DNA of 64,000 nt from Streptomyces sp. SID4985 (GCF_009863025.1 NZ_WWIR01000680.1:1-64000), one strand, 5' to 3'; shown: positions 41,150 to 50,431, numbered from the stretch's first letter. Made by a program: numbers and translations. The notes: generated by a model not told the origin, from the sequence alone.

Positions 41150-41344
41150 TCAGGGCCGCAGCCCGCTCACCAGCTCCGCCGTCGCCGTGAGCCCGCTGGA
41201 GATGCTCGGACCCATGCTCGTACCCGCCAGGCAGAAGCCGAGCAGGACACAGGTCAGGGCGTGGGAGATCTTCAGTGCGCCGTTGCGCAGGAAGACCACC
41301 GCCAGGATCAGGAGCAGCAACATCACCGAGATGGAAACGGCCAT
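41150..41344 (-). CDS. Small membrane protein
   Basis: This 64-aa protein has two hydrophobic segments, VSISVMLLLLILAVVFL and ISHALTCVLLGFCLAGTS, then a short polar tail (ELVSGLRP). Coding bias, a good GAGGAGG ribosome site at 41350 and the membrane pattern support a real gene. I recall similar proteins in Streptomyces integrative-element regions, but no such genes are nearby. Function unknown. Confidence 0.72.
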   Translation of the reverse strand: MAVSISVMLLLLILAVVFLRNGALKISHALTCVLLGFCLAGTSMGPSISSGLTATAELVSGLRP

Positions 41345-41479
41345 CGGAAACCTCCTCCGCGCGCGCCCGTTGGGCGGCGTTCGGCCGCAAGTGTGGCGTA
41401 GCGGAGGGTTCGTCCGGGCAGCTGACGTGTCCCCCGTCCGGGTGATGTCGCGCGGACGGGGGTTGTCACGGGTGCGGTG

Positions 41480-42592
41480 TCAGGGCGCCTGAAGATCGAC
41501 CAGCGCCGCCAGGTTCTCGCGATGGGCGCCCGCCGTGCCGTGGGCGAGCGAGTCGGCCTTGGCGCGCTTGAGGGACAGATGCGCGGGGTGCTCCCAGGTC
41601 ATGCCGATGCCGCCGTGGAGCTGGACCGCCTCCTCGGTGGCGTGCACGGCGACCGGAGAGGCGTACGCCTGGGCGACGGCCACGGCGACCTCGGTGTCCA
41701 CGCCCGTGGCCAGCGCGTCGGCGGCGGCACGGGCGGCGGCACGGAGGTTGACGACCTCCAGCCAGAGCTGGGCGAGCCGGTGCTTGACCGCCTGGAACCC
41801 GCCGACGGGCCGGTTGAACTGCCTGCGCTCCTTGAGATAGCGCACCGTCTCGGTCAACGCCCAGTCGGCGACGCCCAGTTGCTCGGAAGCCAGCAGCCCC
41901 GCGGCGGCGGTCAGAGCGCGTCGTACGGCGGGTTCGGCGGCGCCGACACGGCGGCCCGGCGCACCGGCGAGGGTGACGGTGGCGAGCGGGCGCGTCAGGT
42001 CGAGCGAGATCTGGGGGGCGACGGTCACCGCGTCGGCGTTCACCGCGTAGAGGCCGCCGTCGTCGGCCGGGACGAGCAGTACGTCGGCGGCGGCCGCGTC
42101 CGCGATGCCGGTGAACTCGCCGTGCAGCACGCCCTCTTCGAGGCGGGCGACGGGGAACGCGGCACCGGGGGCGTGGTGCAGGCCGACGGCGAGGGCGGCG
42201 ACGACGCGCCCGGAGGCGAGGCCGCGCAGCAACTCGGCGTCCGCACAGGCGAGCAGCGCCTCGGTGGCGGTGACCGCGCTGGTGAGGTACGGCACGGGCG
42301 CCACGGAGCGGCCCAACTCCTCCAGGACCACGGCGACTTCGCGGTGCGTGGCACCCTGGCCGCCGAGTTCCTCCGGGATCAGCAGCCCGGCCAGGCCCAT
42401 GCCGTCGGCCAGCAGCTTCCAGAGGGCAAGGTCGTGCGGGGTGTCCGACTCGATGCGGGCGAGCACGGACTCCGGCGCGCAGTGGTCGCCGAGCAGGTCG
42501 CGGACGGCGGCGCGGAGCGCCTCCTCCTCTTCGGAGTAGAGCAGATCGGGTTCGGTGGCGGGCGTCCGCTCACCGGTGTTCGTCGTGCTCAT
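41480..42592 (-). CDS. Acyl-CoA dehydrogenase (second of a coupled pair)
   Basis: This 370-aa FAD protein of the acyl-CoA dehydrogenase fold includes GLLIPEELGGQGATHREVAV, RQFNRPVGGFQAVKHRLA and a QLHGGIGMTWEHPAHL C-terminal helix. The N-terminal domain is Ala-rich and the catalytic Glu region is degenerate, as in the small subunits of heteromeric dehydrogenases that act on steroid side chains or large acyl-CoAs. Its ATG overlaps the stop of the first dehydrogenase (ATGA), so an alpha2-beta2 complex is likely. Confidence 0.88.
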   Translation of the reverse strand: MSTTNTGERTPATEPDLLYSEEEEALRAAVRDLLGDHCAPESVLARIESDTPHDLALWKLLADGMGLAGLLIPEELGGQGATHREVAVVLEELGRSVAPVPYLTSAVTATEALLACADAELLRGLASGRVVAALAVGLHHAPGAAFPVARLEEGVLHGEFTGIADAAAADVLLVPADDGGLYAVNADAVTVAPQISLDLTRPLATVTLAGAPGRRVGAAEPAVRRALTAAAGLLASEQLGVADWALTETVRYLKERRQFNRPVGGFQAVKHRLAQLWLEVVNLRAAARAAADALATGVDTEVAVAVAQAYASPVAVHATEEAVQLHGGIGMTWEHPAHLSLKRAKADSLAHGTAGAHRENLAALVDLQAP

Positions 42593-43770
42593 CGGGCGAG
42601 GTCCTTCCAGGCGACGTCCTTGTCGGTGCGCGGTTCGGCGGGCAGGCCGAGGACGCGTTCGGCGACGATGTTCAGCAGGACCTCGCTGGTCCCGCCCTCG
42701 ATGCTGTTGCCCTTGGCGCGCAGATAGCGGTACCCGGCGTCGCGGCCGGTGAAGTCGACCAGCTCGGGGCGGCGCATGGTCCACTCGTCGTACAACAGCC
42801 CCTCTTCGCCTCGGAGTTCGACCTCCAGGCCGCTGATCTCCTGGTTCAGGCGGGCGAAGGCGAGCTTCATGCCGGAGCCCTCGTAGCCGGGCTGTCCGGC
42901 GACGAGTTGCTGGCGCAGGCGTTCGGCGGTGAGGCGGGAGACCTCGGCCTCGACCCAGAGCCCCAGCAGGCGCTGGTGGAGGTCGTGGGTGCGCAGTTCG
43001 GGGCGTTCGCGCCAGGTCTTCGCGACCGGGCCGATCATGCCGCCCTCGCGGGGCAGCCGCATACCGCCGATGGAGACGCGCTCGTTCATGAGCGTGGTCT
43101 GCGCGACCCGCCAGCCGTCGCCGACCTCGCCGAGGCGGCGGGAGTCGGGTATGCGCACGTCGGTGAGGAAGACCTCGTTGAACTCGGCCTCGCCGGTGAT
43201 CTGGCGCAGCGGCCGGACCTCGACACCGGGGTCGCTCATGTCGCAGATGAAGTACGTGATGCCCGCGTGCTTGGGCACGTCCGGGTCGGTGCGGGCGATG
43301 AGGATGGCCCAGCGGGCGAGATGGGCGCTGGAGGTCCACACCTTCTGCCCGTTGACGACCCAGCCGTCGCCTTCACGCACGGCGCGGGTGCCGAGCGCGG
43401 CCAGGTCGGACCCGGCGCCGGGCTCGCTGAAGAGCTGGCACCACACCTCCTCGCCGGTCCACAGCGGGCGCAGGAAGCGGGACTTCTGCTCGTCGGTGCC
43501 GTAGCGCAGGATCGTCGGCGCGGCCATGCCGAGGCCGATGCCGATGCGCCGGGGGTCGTTGTCGGGAGCGCCCGCGGCCTCCAACTCGGCGTCCACGACG
43601 GCCTGGAGGGCGCGCGGGACACCGAGTCCGCCGAGGCCCTCGGGGTAGTGCACCCAGGCGAGTCCGGCGTCGAAGCGGGCGCGCAGGAAGTCGAGGCGGT
43701 CGGTGGCGGCGGGCGGGTGCGCGGCCAGCAACTCGGCTGTGCGGCGGCGCAGTTCCTCGGCGTCGGTCAT
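42589..43770 (-). CDS. Acyl-CoA dehydrogenase (first of a coupled pair)
   Basis: This 393-aa protein has GLGGLGVPRALQAVVDAELE at the N-terminus, the FAD/substrate region CQLFSEPGAGSDLAALGTRA and WVVNGQKVWTSSAH, and KGNSIEGGTSEVLLNIVAER at the end. It oxidises an acyl-CoA to the enoyl form, probably together with the downstream partner. It overlaps both neighbours by ATGA (oxidoreductase upstream, partner downstream), forming a tight three-gene operon. The substrate is unknown; cyclic or branched acyl-CoA is likely from the paired arrangement. Confidence 0.9.
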   Translation of the reverse strand: MTDAEELRRRTAELLAAHPPAATDRLDFLRARFDAGLAWVHYPEGLGGLGVPRALQAVVDAELEAAGAPDNDPRRIGIGLGMAAPTILRYGTDEQKSRFLRPLWTGEEVWCQLFSEPGAGSDLAALGTRAVREGDGWVVNGQKVWTSSAHLARWAILIARTDPDVPKHAGITYFICDMSDPGVEVRPLRQITGEAEFNEVFLTDVRIPDSRRLGEVGDGWRVAQTTLMNERVSIGGMRLPREGGMIGPVAKTWRERPELRTHDLHQRLLGLWVEAEVSRLTAERLRQQLVAGQPGYEGSGMKLAFARLNQEISGLEVELRGEEGLLYDEWTMRRPELVDFTGRDAGYRYLRAKGNSIEGGTSEVLLNIVAERVLGLPAEPRTDKDVAWKDLAR

Positions 43771-44738
43771 GCGGCGGCTCCGTTCTCCAGGACCACGGCG
43801 ATACGGCCCGTGGTCGTACCGTCGGCGACCCGCTGCACGGCGTCCGCCGCGCCGCTCAGGGGCACGCGCTCGCTGATCAGCGGCTTGATGGCGCCGCGCG
43901 CGGCGAGTTCGGTCAGTTCCTCGTGGCAGCGCAGGACCAGCTTGGGGTCCTTGGTGTTGTACAGGCCCCAATGCAGGCCCACGATCGAGTAGTTCTTCAC
44001 CAGGGCGTGGTTGAGGGCGGGGCTCGGGATGGTGCCGCTGGCGAAGCCGACGACGACGATCCGGCCCTCGAAGGCGACCAGCTTGGCGGACTGCGCGTAG
44101 GCGGCGCCGCCCACGGGGTCGTAGATCACGTCGGCACCCCGGCCGCCGGTGGCCTCCTTGACGGCGGCAACCACGTCCTCGCTGCGCCGGTCCACGACCA
44201 CGTCGCAGCCCAACTCGCGTGCCACAGCGGCCTTTTCGGCGCCGCCGACGACGCCGATGACCCGCGCCCCGGCCGCCTTGCCGAGCTGGACGGCCGCGCT
44301 GCCGACACCTCCGGCGGCGGCGTGCACGAGCAGGGTCTCGCCCGCCTCCAGGTGCGCCCTGCGGTGCAGCCCGAACCAGCCGGTCTGGTAGCCGATGTGC
44401 AGGGCGGCGGCCTCGGCATCGTCCAGCGAGTCGGGGGCGGGCAGCAGCGCGCGGGCGTCGGCGAGCGCGTACTCGGCGAAACCGCCGTACGGCAGCGCGG
44501 GGTTGGCGATCACGCGGCGCCCGTCCTCGGTCTCGCCGCAGATCTCGACGCCGGGCGTGAAGGGCAGCGGGGGCCGGATCTGGTACTGGCCCCGGCACAG
44601 CAGCGCGTCCGGGAAGTTGACGTTGGCGGCGCGCACCCGGAGCAGTACCTGCCCCTCGCCGGGCACCGGCCGGTCCACTTCCGCGAGGCGCATCACCTCA
44701 CCCGGCTCGCCGTTCTCGTGCACCTGCCATGCCTGCAT
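43767..44738 (-). CDS. NADPH:quinone oxidoreductase, zinc-independent MDR family
   Basis: This 323-aa medium-chain dehydrogenase/reductase has a GroES-like N-terminus (VRAANVNFPDALLCRGQYQI), the NADPH motif HAAAGGVGSAAVQLGKA and ENG at the end. The structural and catalytic zinc ligands are absent, which fits quinone oxidoreductases and enoyl reductases. It heads the dehydrogenase operon; GGAGG lies 7 nt before ATG 44738. It could supply the enoyl-reduction or redox step of the same pathway. Confidence 0.9.
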   Translation of the reverse strand: MQAWQVHENGEPGEVMRLAEVDRPVPGEGQVLLRVRAANVNFPDALLCRGQYQIRPPLPFTPGVEICGETEDGRRVIANPALPYGGFAEYALADARALLPAPDSLDDAEAAALHIGYQTGWFGLHRRAHLEAGETLLVHAAAGGVGSAAVQLGKAAGARVIGVVGGAEKAAVARELGCDVVVDRRSEDVVAAVKEATGGRGADVIYDPVGGAAYAQSAKLVAFEGRIVVVGFASGTIPSPALNHALVKNYSIVGLHWGLYNTKDPKLVLRCHEELTELAARGAIKPLISERVPLSGAADAVQRVADGTTTGRIAVVLENGAAA

Positions 44739-44866
44739 GTGAAGCCTCCACGGGACTGCCTCGTGCGACCGGGGTCCTCGGCATACTAAGCGGTCGCTTG
44801 CCGGTGAGGGAAGGGCGGTCGCGCGCCGCTCGCCACCGATCACGCGGACCCCGGGCCGCCCCCGGC

Positions 44867-45499
44867 TCACTCCTTCTCGCCCTGCCGCCCCGTCCGTGCC
44901 CGAACATGCATCCGTTCGCCCTGCGGTCCGAACAGGCTCAGGAACTCCACCGGCCCCTCCCCCGTGGACCCGAACCAGTGCGGCACCCGGGTGTCGAACT
45001 CGGCCGCCTCCCCCGGCCCGAGCACCACGTCATGGTCGCCCAGCACCAGCCGCAGCCTGCCGGAGAGGACGTACATCCACTCGTAGCCCTCGTGGGTGCG
45101 CGGGTCGGGCTCGCGGACGCGCTGCGGTTCGAGCACCTTGAACGCCTGGAGGCCGCCGGGGCGCCGGTTCAGCGGCAGAAAGGTGCGCCCGTCCCGCATC
45201 AGTGGCTTCGCCCGCACCCGGGGATCACCGACCGGTGGCGCGCCGACCAGCTCGTCCAGCGGGACCTGGTGCGCCTGCGCGATGGGCAGCAGCAGTTCCA
45301 GGCTGGGGCGGCGCAGCCCCGACTCCAGCCGGGACAGGGTGCTGACGGAGATGCCGGTGCGCTCGGAGAGGGCGGCGAGGGTGACGTCCCGCTGCTTGCG
45401 GATGCGGCGCAGGCGTGGCCCGACCCCCGCGAGCACCTCCTCCGTGCTCTCCTCGGTGCTTTCCCCGGTCCCCTGGTGGCTGTGGTCCATGTCCTTCAT
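44867..45499 (-). CDS. XRE-cupin transcriptional regulator
   Basis: This 210-aa protein has an XRE helix-turn-helix (VGPRLRRIRKQRDVTLAALS, then GISVSTLSRLESGLRRPSLE) and a C-terminal cupin (EGYEWMYVLSGRLRLVLGDH, HWFGSTGEGPVEFL) that binds a small ligand. The start is uncertain: ATG 45499 or 45490, neither with ideal ribosome spacing, so a leaderless message is possible. It is divergent from the flavoprotein gene. The gap contains CAAA-CAGA-TTTG, a small palindrome that could be its site. Confidence 0.9.
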   Translation of the reverse strand: MKDMDHSHQGTGESTEESTEEVLAGVGPRLRRIRKQRDVTLAALSERTGISVSTLSRLESGLRRPSLELLLPIAQAHQVPLDELVGAPPVGDPRVRAKPLMRDGRTFLPLNRRPGGLQAFKVLEPQRVREPDPRTHEGYEWMYVLSGRLRLVLGDHDVVLGPGEAAEFDTRVPHWFGSTGEGPVEFLSLFGPQGERMHVRARTGRQGEKE

Positions 45500-45569
45500 T
45501 GCAGAATCGGCAAACAGATTTGTCAACACGGCAGGGAGCGCGCGACCGTCGGACTCGGAGGTGGTCACC

Positions 45570-46586
45570 TTGACCGAGAGTTTCGGGAACGAGTACGGCA
45601 ACCGGGACGGTTACGACGTGATCGTCGTCGGAGGCGGCGCGGCCGGGCTGTCCGCGGCCTTGGTGCTGGGCCGGGCCAGGCGGCGCACGCTGGTGGTGGA
45701 CGCGGGCGAGCCGCGCAACGCGCCCTCGGCCCATATGCACGGCTATCTGTCGCGCGACGGCATGGCACCGGCGGACTTCCTGGCCGTGGGCCGCGAGGAG
45801 ATCGCCCGGTACGGCGTGGAGCTGGTGCGGGACCGGGCGGTGACGGCGAGCCGTGCCGCAGACCTGACATTTGACGGCCGCGCGCCCGGCGGCTTCACCC
45901 TCACCCTCGCGAGCGGCCGGACCGTCCACGCCCGGCACCTGGTCGTCGCCACCGGCCTCAGGGACGAACTCCCGCCCGTCCCCGGTCTGGCCGAGCGCTT
46001 CGGCCGGGACGTGATCCACTGCCCGTACTGCCACGGCTGGGAGGCCCGCGACCTGCCCACCGGCGTGCTCGCCACCAGCCCGCTCAGCGCGCACCAGGCG
46101 CTGATGGTGACGCAGTGGTCCGACGACGTACGGCTCTTCCTCAACGAGGTGCCGGAGTCGGACCTGGCGGCCGAGGACCGGCGCAGGCTGGCCGCCGCCG
46201 GGGTCGAGGTCGTACCCGGCGAGGTGACCGGCCTGGTGGTGACGGACGACCGGCTCACCGGGGTCCGGCTCGGTGACGGCACGGTCCACGACCGCGCGGT
46301 CCTGTACGTCGCCCCGCGCGCCGTACCCCGCGACGAGCTGCTGACCGCGCTGGGCGCCGAGATGCGCGAGACGCCGTTCGGCCGGTACCCGGTGATCGAC
46401 GAACGGGGTCTGACGAGCGTGCCGGGGCTCTGGGCGGCGGGCAACGCGAGCGGTTTCGCGGAACAGGTGGTGAACGCGGCGAGCCGGGGCTACCGCGCGG
46501 GCGCCACCATCAACGGCGAACTCCTCTTCGCCGACCTGGACGCGAAGGCGGCGGACCTGGACGCGAAGGCGGCCGAACCCGCGTAA
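45570..46586 (+). CDS. Thioredoxin-reductase-like FAD/NAD(P) oxidoreductase
   Basis: This 338-aa protein has an FAD motif (VIVVGGGAAGLSAALVLGRA), Cys151-Pro-Tyr-Cys154 in IHCPYCHGWE, and a terminal FAD segment (GLWAAGNASGFAEQVVNAAS). The Cys pair matches the thioredoxin-reductase-like group, whose partners include holothin-type disulfide formation and unknown dithiols. The TTG at 45570 has GGAGGTGG at ideal spacing. The C-terminus carries a short duplication (ADLDAKA twice). It is controlled, probably, by the divergent XRE-cupin protein. Confidence 0.9.
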   Translation: MTESFGNEYGNRDGYDVIVVGGGAAGLSAALVLGRARRRTLVVDAGEPRNAPSAHMHGYLSRDGMAPADFLAVGREEIARYGVELVRDRAVTASRAADLTFDGRAPGGFTLTLASGRTVHARHLVVATGLRDELPPVPGLAERFGRDVIHCPYCHGWEARDLPTGVLATSPLSAHQALMVTQWSDDVRLFLNEVPESDLAAEDRRRLAAAGVEVVPGEVTGLVVTDDRLTGVRLGDGTVHDRAVLYVAPRAVPRDELLTALGAEMRETPFGRYPVIDERGLTSVPGLWAAGNASGFAEQVVNAASRGYRAGATINGELLFADLDAKAADLDAKAAEPA

Positions 46587-46644
46587 CCCACGAGCCATCC
46601 GCACACCGGGTGTGGCGCGGCCTCCCCCGATGCACCATGGCTGC

Positions 46645-48183
46645 ATGCTGCTGACCCGCCTCGCGGAGGTCTCCCGGGAGGTCGCCGCCACGGCGTCCCG
46701 CAACCGCAAGACCGCCCTGCTCGCGGAGCTGTTCCGGGAGGCGGAGCCGGCGGACGTGCCCGTCGTCATCCCGTATCTGGCGGGGCGGCTGCCGCAGGGG
46801 CGGATCGGTGTCGGCTGGAAGGTGCTGGGCGAGCCGGTGCCGCCCGCCGCAGCGCCCTCGCTCACCGTGCGGGAGGTCGACGCCCGGCTGACCGAGCTGG
46901 GCGCGGTCTCCGGCGCGGGCTCGCAGAAGGAACGGTCCCGGATTCTCGGCGAGCTGATGGGCGCGGCCACGGAGGTCGAGCAGCGCTTCCTGCGGGCCCT
47001 GCTCACCGGCGAGGTACGGCAGGGCGCCTTGGACGCGGCCGCCGTGGAGGGGCTGGCCGCCGCGACCGGCGCGGACCCGGCGGAGGTGCGCCGGGCGGTG
47101 ATGCTGGCCGGGTCGCTCCAGCCGGTGGCCGGGGAGCTGCTCGCCGAGGGTCCTGCGGCGCTGGAGCGGTTCCGGCTCACGGTGGGGCGGCCGGTGCTGC
47201 CGATGCTGGCGCGCAGCGCGTCCTCGGTGGCGGAGGCGGTGGAGAAGCTGGGGGCGTGCGCGGTCGAGGAGAAGCTGGACGGCATCCGGGTCCAGGTGCA
47301 CCGTGACGGCGACGCGGTGGGCGTCCACACCCGCACCCTGGACGACATCACCGACCGGCTGCCGGAGGTGGTGGCGGCCGCGCTGGCGCTGCCGGGCGAG
47401 CGGTTCGTGCTGGACGGCGAGGTGATCTCGTTCGGCCCGGACGGGCGGCCGCGCTCCTTCCAGGAGACGGCGGGCCGGGTGGGCTCCCGGGTGGACGTGG
47501 CGCGGGCGGCCGAGGAGGTGCCGGTCTCCCCCGTCTTCTTCGACGCGCTGTCCGTCGACGGCCACGATCTGCTGGACCTGCCCTTCGCCGAGCGGCACGC
47601 GGAGCTGTCCCGGCTGGTGCCGGAACCCATGCGGGTGCGCCGGGCGCTGGTGGCGGGTCCCGAGGAGACCGGCGAGGCGGAGGCGTTCCTCGCGGCGACG
47701 CTGGCGCGCGGCCACGAGGGCGTGGTGGCCAAGGGGCTGGACGCGCCGTACAGCGCGGGGCGGCGCGGGGCGTCCTGGCTGAAGGTGAAGCCGGTGCACA
47801 CCCTGGACCTGGTGGTGCTGGCCGCCGAGTGGGGGCACGGCAGGCGCACCGGCAAGCTCTCCAACCTGCACCTGGGCGCCCGCACCGCCGACGGCGGTTT
47901 CGTGATGCTCGGCAAGACCTTCAAGGGCATGACCGACGCGATGCTCGCCTGGCAGACCGAACGCCTCGGGGAGCTGGCCGTCGAGGACAATGGCTGGGGG
48001 GTGACCGTGCGGCCCGAACTCGTCGTGGAGATCGCCTACGACGGTCTCCAGCGCTCCACCCGTTACCCGGGCGGTGTCACCCTGCGCTTCGCGCGCGTGG
48101 TCCGCTATCGCGAGGACAAGCGGCCCGAGGAGGCCGATACGGTGGAGGACCTGCTCGCGGCCCACCCGGAGGTCATGGCGTGA
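46645..48183 (+). CDS. ATP-dependent DNA ligase
   Basis: This 512-aa protein has an N-terminal DNA-binding domain, adenylation domain with Lys210 in VEEKLDGIRV (motif I KxDG), VLDGEVISFG (motif III), GHEGVVAKG (IV) and WLKVKP (V), then an OB-fold domain. It seals nicks using ATP; the full-length layout is LigB/LigC-like without a polymerase or nuclease domain. ATG 46645 is preferred over an upstream Met because it matches the family. Its stop overlaps the Nudix start by GTGA, so the two are co-translated. Confidence 0.95.
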   Translation: MLLTRLAEVSREVAATASRNRKTALLAELFREAEPADVPVVIPYLAGRLPQGRIGVGWKVLGEPVPPAAAPSLTVREVDARLTELGAVSGAGSQKERSRILGELMGAATEVEQRFLRALLTGEVRQGALDAAAVEGLAAATGADPAEVRRAVMLAGSLQPVAGELLAEGPAALERFRLTVGRPVLPMLARSASSVAEAVEKLGACAVEEKLDGIRVQVHRDGDAVGVHTRTLDDITDRLPEVVAAALALPGERFVLDGEVISFGPDGRPRSFQETAGRVGSRVDVARAAEEVPVSPVFFDALSVDGHDLLDLPFAERHAELSRLVPEPMRVRRALVAGPEETGEAEAFLAATLARGHEGVVAKGLDAPYSAGRRGASWLKVKPVHTLDLVVLAAEWGHGRRTGKLSNLHLGARTADGGFVMLGKTFKGMTDAMLAWQTERLGELAVEDNGWGVTVRPELVVEIAYDGLQRSTRYPGGVTLRFARVVRYREDKRPEEADTVEDLLAAHPEVMA

Positions 48184-48653
48184 CAGTACGTGCGACGAAG
48201 CGCAGCGCGGGACTGCTGGTGTTCCGCCACACAACTGACGGACTCGAAGTATTGCTGGGCCATATGGGCGGCCCCTTCTACGCGAAAAAGGACGCGGGCG
48301 CCTGGACGGTCCCCAAGGGCGAGTACGAGCCGGACGAGCCCGCGTGGGAGGCGGCCCGGCGGGAGTTCCGCGAGGAGCTGGGTCTTGAGCCGCCGGACGG
48401 CGAGGCCCTGCCGCTGGGCGAGATCGCGCAGCGCAACGGCAAGATCGTCACCGCCTGGGCGGTCGAGGGCGACCTCGATCCCGGGACCATCTCCCCCGGC
48501 ACCTTCACGATGGAGTGGCCGCCGCGCTCGGGACGTACCCAGGAGTTCCCCGAGCTGGACCGGGTGGCCTGGTTCACCCCCGGGCGGGCGCGGGAACTGC
48601 TCGTCGCCGGACAGGGGGCGTTTCTCGACCGGTTGGCGGAGCACTCGGGCTGA
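48180..48653 (+). CDS. Nudix hydrolase coupled to DNA ligase
   Basis: This 157-aa protein has a Nudix box in WTVPKGEYEPDEPAWEAARR, continuing EFREELGL. GTG 48180 overlaps the ligase stop by 4 nt. Its residues AGLLVFRHTTDGLEVLLGHM fit the RppH/MutT-like group. Coupling to a ligase suggests hydrolysis of AMP-linked or damaged nucleotides related to ligation, for instance cleaning adenylylated products, but this is inference. Confidence 0.9.
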   Translation: MTVRATKRSAGLLVFRHTTDGLEVLLGHMGGPFYAKKDAGAWTVPKGEYEPDEPAWEAARREFREELGLEPPDGEALPLGEIAQRNGKIVTAWAVEGDLDPGTISPGTFTMEWPPRSGRTQEFPELDRVAWFTPGRARELLVAGQGAFLDRLAEHSG

Positions 48654-48727
48654 GACGGACGACCACGCGTTGCGCTGCCCCGCGCCGCGCGCGAAGGTCG
48701 AGGAAAAACCGCTCAGGGAGGCCAGCC

Positions 48728-50113
48728 ATGCCCATCGCGACGGTGAACCCGGCGAACGGCGAGACGCTCAAGACGTACGAGCCGATGGACGACGCCGAGG
48801 TGGAGCGCAGGCTCCAGCTCGCGGAGGCCACCTTCCGTACTTATCGCACGAGCCCGTTCGCCGAGCGCTCCCGGCTGCTCAACCGGGCCGCCGACCTGCT
48901 CGACGAGGACCGCGACGAGGTCGCTCGGGTCATGACCCTGGAGATGGGCAAGCCGATCGGCCAGGCCCGCGCCGAGGCCGCCAAGTGCGCCAAGGCGATG
49001 CGCTGGTACGCCGCCCGCGCCGCGGAACTCCTCGCGGACGAGGTCCCGGACCCGGCGGACGTACGGGACTCCGGCGCCCTCGGGGTCCGGGTCGTCTACC
49101 GTCCGCTGGGCCCGGTCCTCGCGGTGATGCCGTGGAACTTCCCGCTCTGGCAGGTGATCCGCTTCGCCGCGCCCGCGCTGATGGCGGGCAACGTCGGCCT
49201 CCTCAAGCACGCCTCGAACGTCCCCCAGACCGCCCTGTACCTGGAGGACCTCTTCCACCGTGCGGGCTTCCCAGAGGGCTGTTTCCAGACCCTGCTGATC
49301 GGCTCCTCGGCCGTCGACGCGATCCTGCGCGACGACCGCGTGAAGGCCGCGACGCTCACCGGCAGCGAACCGGCCGGCCGCGCGGTCGCCTCCACCGCCG
49401 GCGAGATGATCAAAAAGACGGTCCTTGAGCTGGGCGGCAGCGACCCCTTCCTCGTCCTCCCCTCCGCCGACCTCGACCGCGCCGCGCGCACGGCGGTGCT
49501 CGCGCGGACGCAGAACAACGGCCAGTCCTGCATCGCCGCCAAGCGGTTCATCATCCACCGGGACGTCTACGACGCGTTCGTGGCGGAGTTCGTCGCCCGC
49601 ATGAAGGACCTCACCGTCGGCGACCCGCTGGACGAGAACGTGAACATCGGCCCGCTCGCCACCGAGCAGGGCCGCAACGACGTGGAGGAACTGGTCGACG
49701 ACGCGCGCCGGAGCGGGGCCGAGGTGCTGTGCGGGGGCGAGCCGCCCGAGGGTGCGGGCTGGTTCTACCCGCCGACCGTCCTCGGCGGGATCACCCGCGA
49801 GATGCGCATCCACCGCGAGGAGGCGTTCGGGCCGGTGGCCACGCTGTACCGCGCCGACGACCTGGAGGAGGCGATCCTGATCGCCAACGACTCCCCGTTC
49901 GGCCTCAGTTCGAGCGTGTGGACCCACGACCCGGACGAGATGGCGCACTGCGCGCGGGACATCGAGGCGGGGGGCGTCTTCATCAACGGGATGACGGCCT
50001 CTCACGCGGCGTTCCCCTTCGGCGGTGTGAAGCGCTCGGGGTACGGACGTGAGCTGTCCGGGCAGGGAATCCGGGAGTTCTGCAACATCACGACGGTTTG
50101 GCAGGGTGCGTGA
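48728..50113 (+). CDS. gabD: NADP-dependent succinic-semialdehyde-type dehydrogenase
   Basis: This 461-aa aldehyde dehydrogenase has the fold markers MPWNFPLWQVIRFAAPAL, Glu in VLELGGSDPFLVLP and catalytic Cys in NNGQSCIAAKRF. Its length and the MPIATVNPANGETLKTYEPM start match the SSADH group that turns succinic semialdehyde to succinate in GABA degradation. GGGAGG precedes ATG 48728. No gabT or transporter is adjacent. The exact substrate could be another semialdehyde. Confidence 0.85.
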   Translation: MPIATVNPANGETLKTYEPMDDAEVERRLQLAEATFRTYRTSPFAERSRLLNRAADLLDEDRDEVARVMTLEMGKPIGQARAEAAKCAKAMRWYAARAAELLADEVPDPADVRDSGALGVRVVYRPLGPVLAVMPWNFPLWQVIRFAAPALMAGNVGLLKHASNVPQTALYLEDLFHRAGFPEGCFQTLLIGSSAVDAILRDDRVKAATLTGSEPAGRAVASTAGEMIKKTVLELGGSDPFLVLPSADLDRAARTAVLARTQNNGQSCIAAKRFIIHRDVYDAFVAEFVARMKDLTVGDPLDENVNIGPLATEQGRNDVEELVDDARRSGAEVLCGGEPPEGAGWFYPPTVLGGITREMRIHREEAFGPVATLYRADDLEEAILIANDSPFGLSSSVWTHDPDEMAHCARDIEAGGVFINGMTASHAAFPFGGVKRSGYGRELSGQGIREFCNITTVWQGA

Positions 50114-50138
50114 GGGTAGCCGGACTACGATCCGGACT

Positions 50139-50369
50139 GTGACCCGCGAAGTGACGTTGCCCTTGATCGTGGACGACCGTGGCGCGCTGTCGGTTTCAGC
50201 GGCCGATGTGAGTGCGTTGCTGCGCAGTGTGGGGGCGCGGTGGGTGCATCTCGTCGAGGCGGGGGAGAGGCTGGACGAGGATACGGTTGCCGCGTTGACC
50301 ATTGAGTTGGCGAAATTGGCGGACCGGATTGATGTGGCGTGCATTGCGCATAGCAGTGGGGCGCCGTAG
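50139..50369 (+). CDS. Small conserved protein, DUF6213-like
   Basis: This 76-aa protein starts at GTG 50139: VTREVTLPLIVDDRGALSVS, then a VSALLRSVGARWVHLVEAG helix and a C-terminal CIAHSSGAP. From memory it fits the Streptomyces family DUF6213, whose function is unknown. The gene is notably lower in G/C at third positions than its neighbours (runs such as GTTGCCGCGTTGACCATTGAG). No ribosome site is obvious. Confidence 0.7.
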   Translation: MTREVTLPLIVDDRGALSVSAADVSALLRSVGARWVHLVEAGERLDEDTVAALTIELAKLADRIDVACIAHSSGAP

Positions 50370-50409
50370 GGGTTCTGTCGTCGTTTGGGTGCGGGCCGTC
50401 GGGGGCTGA

Positions 50410-50431
50410 TCGCGCAGTTCCCCGCGCCCCT
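50410..50431 (+). repeat. 22-bp repeat, copy 1 (left of the pigment cluster)
   Basis: TCGCGCAGTTCCCCGCGCCCC followed by T. An inverted identical copy lies at 53416-53437, so the two flank rppA-P450-cupin. From memory this GC-rich motif is scattered through Streptomyces intergenic regions. Confidence 0.8.
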
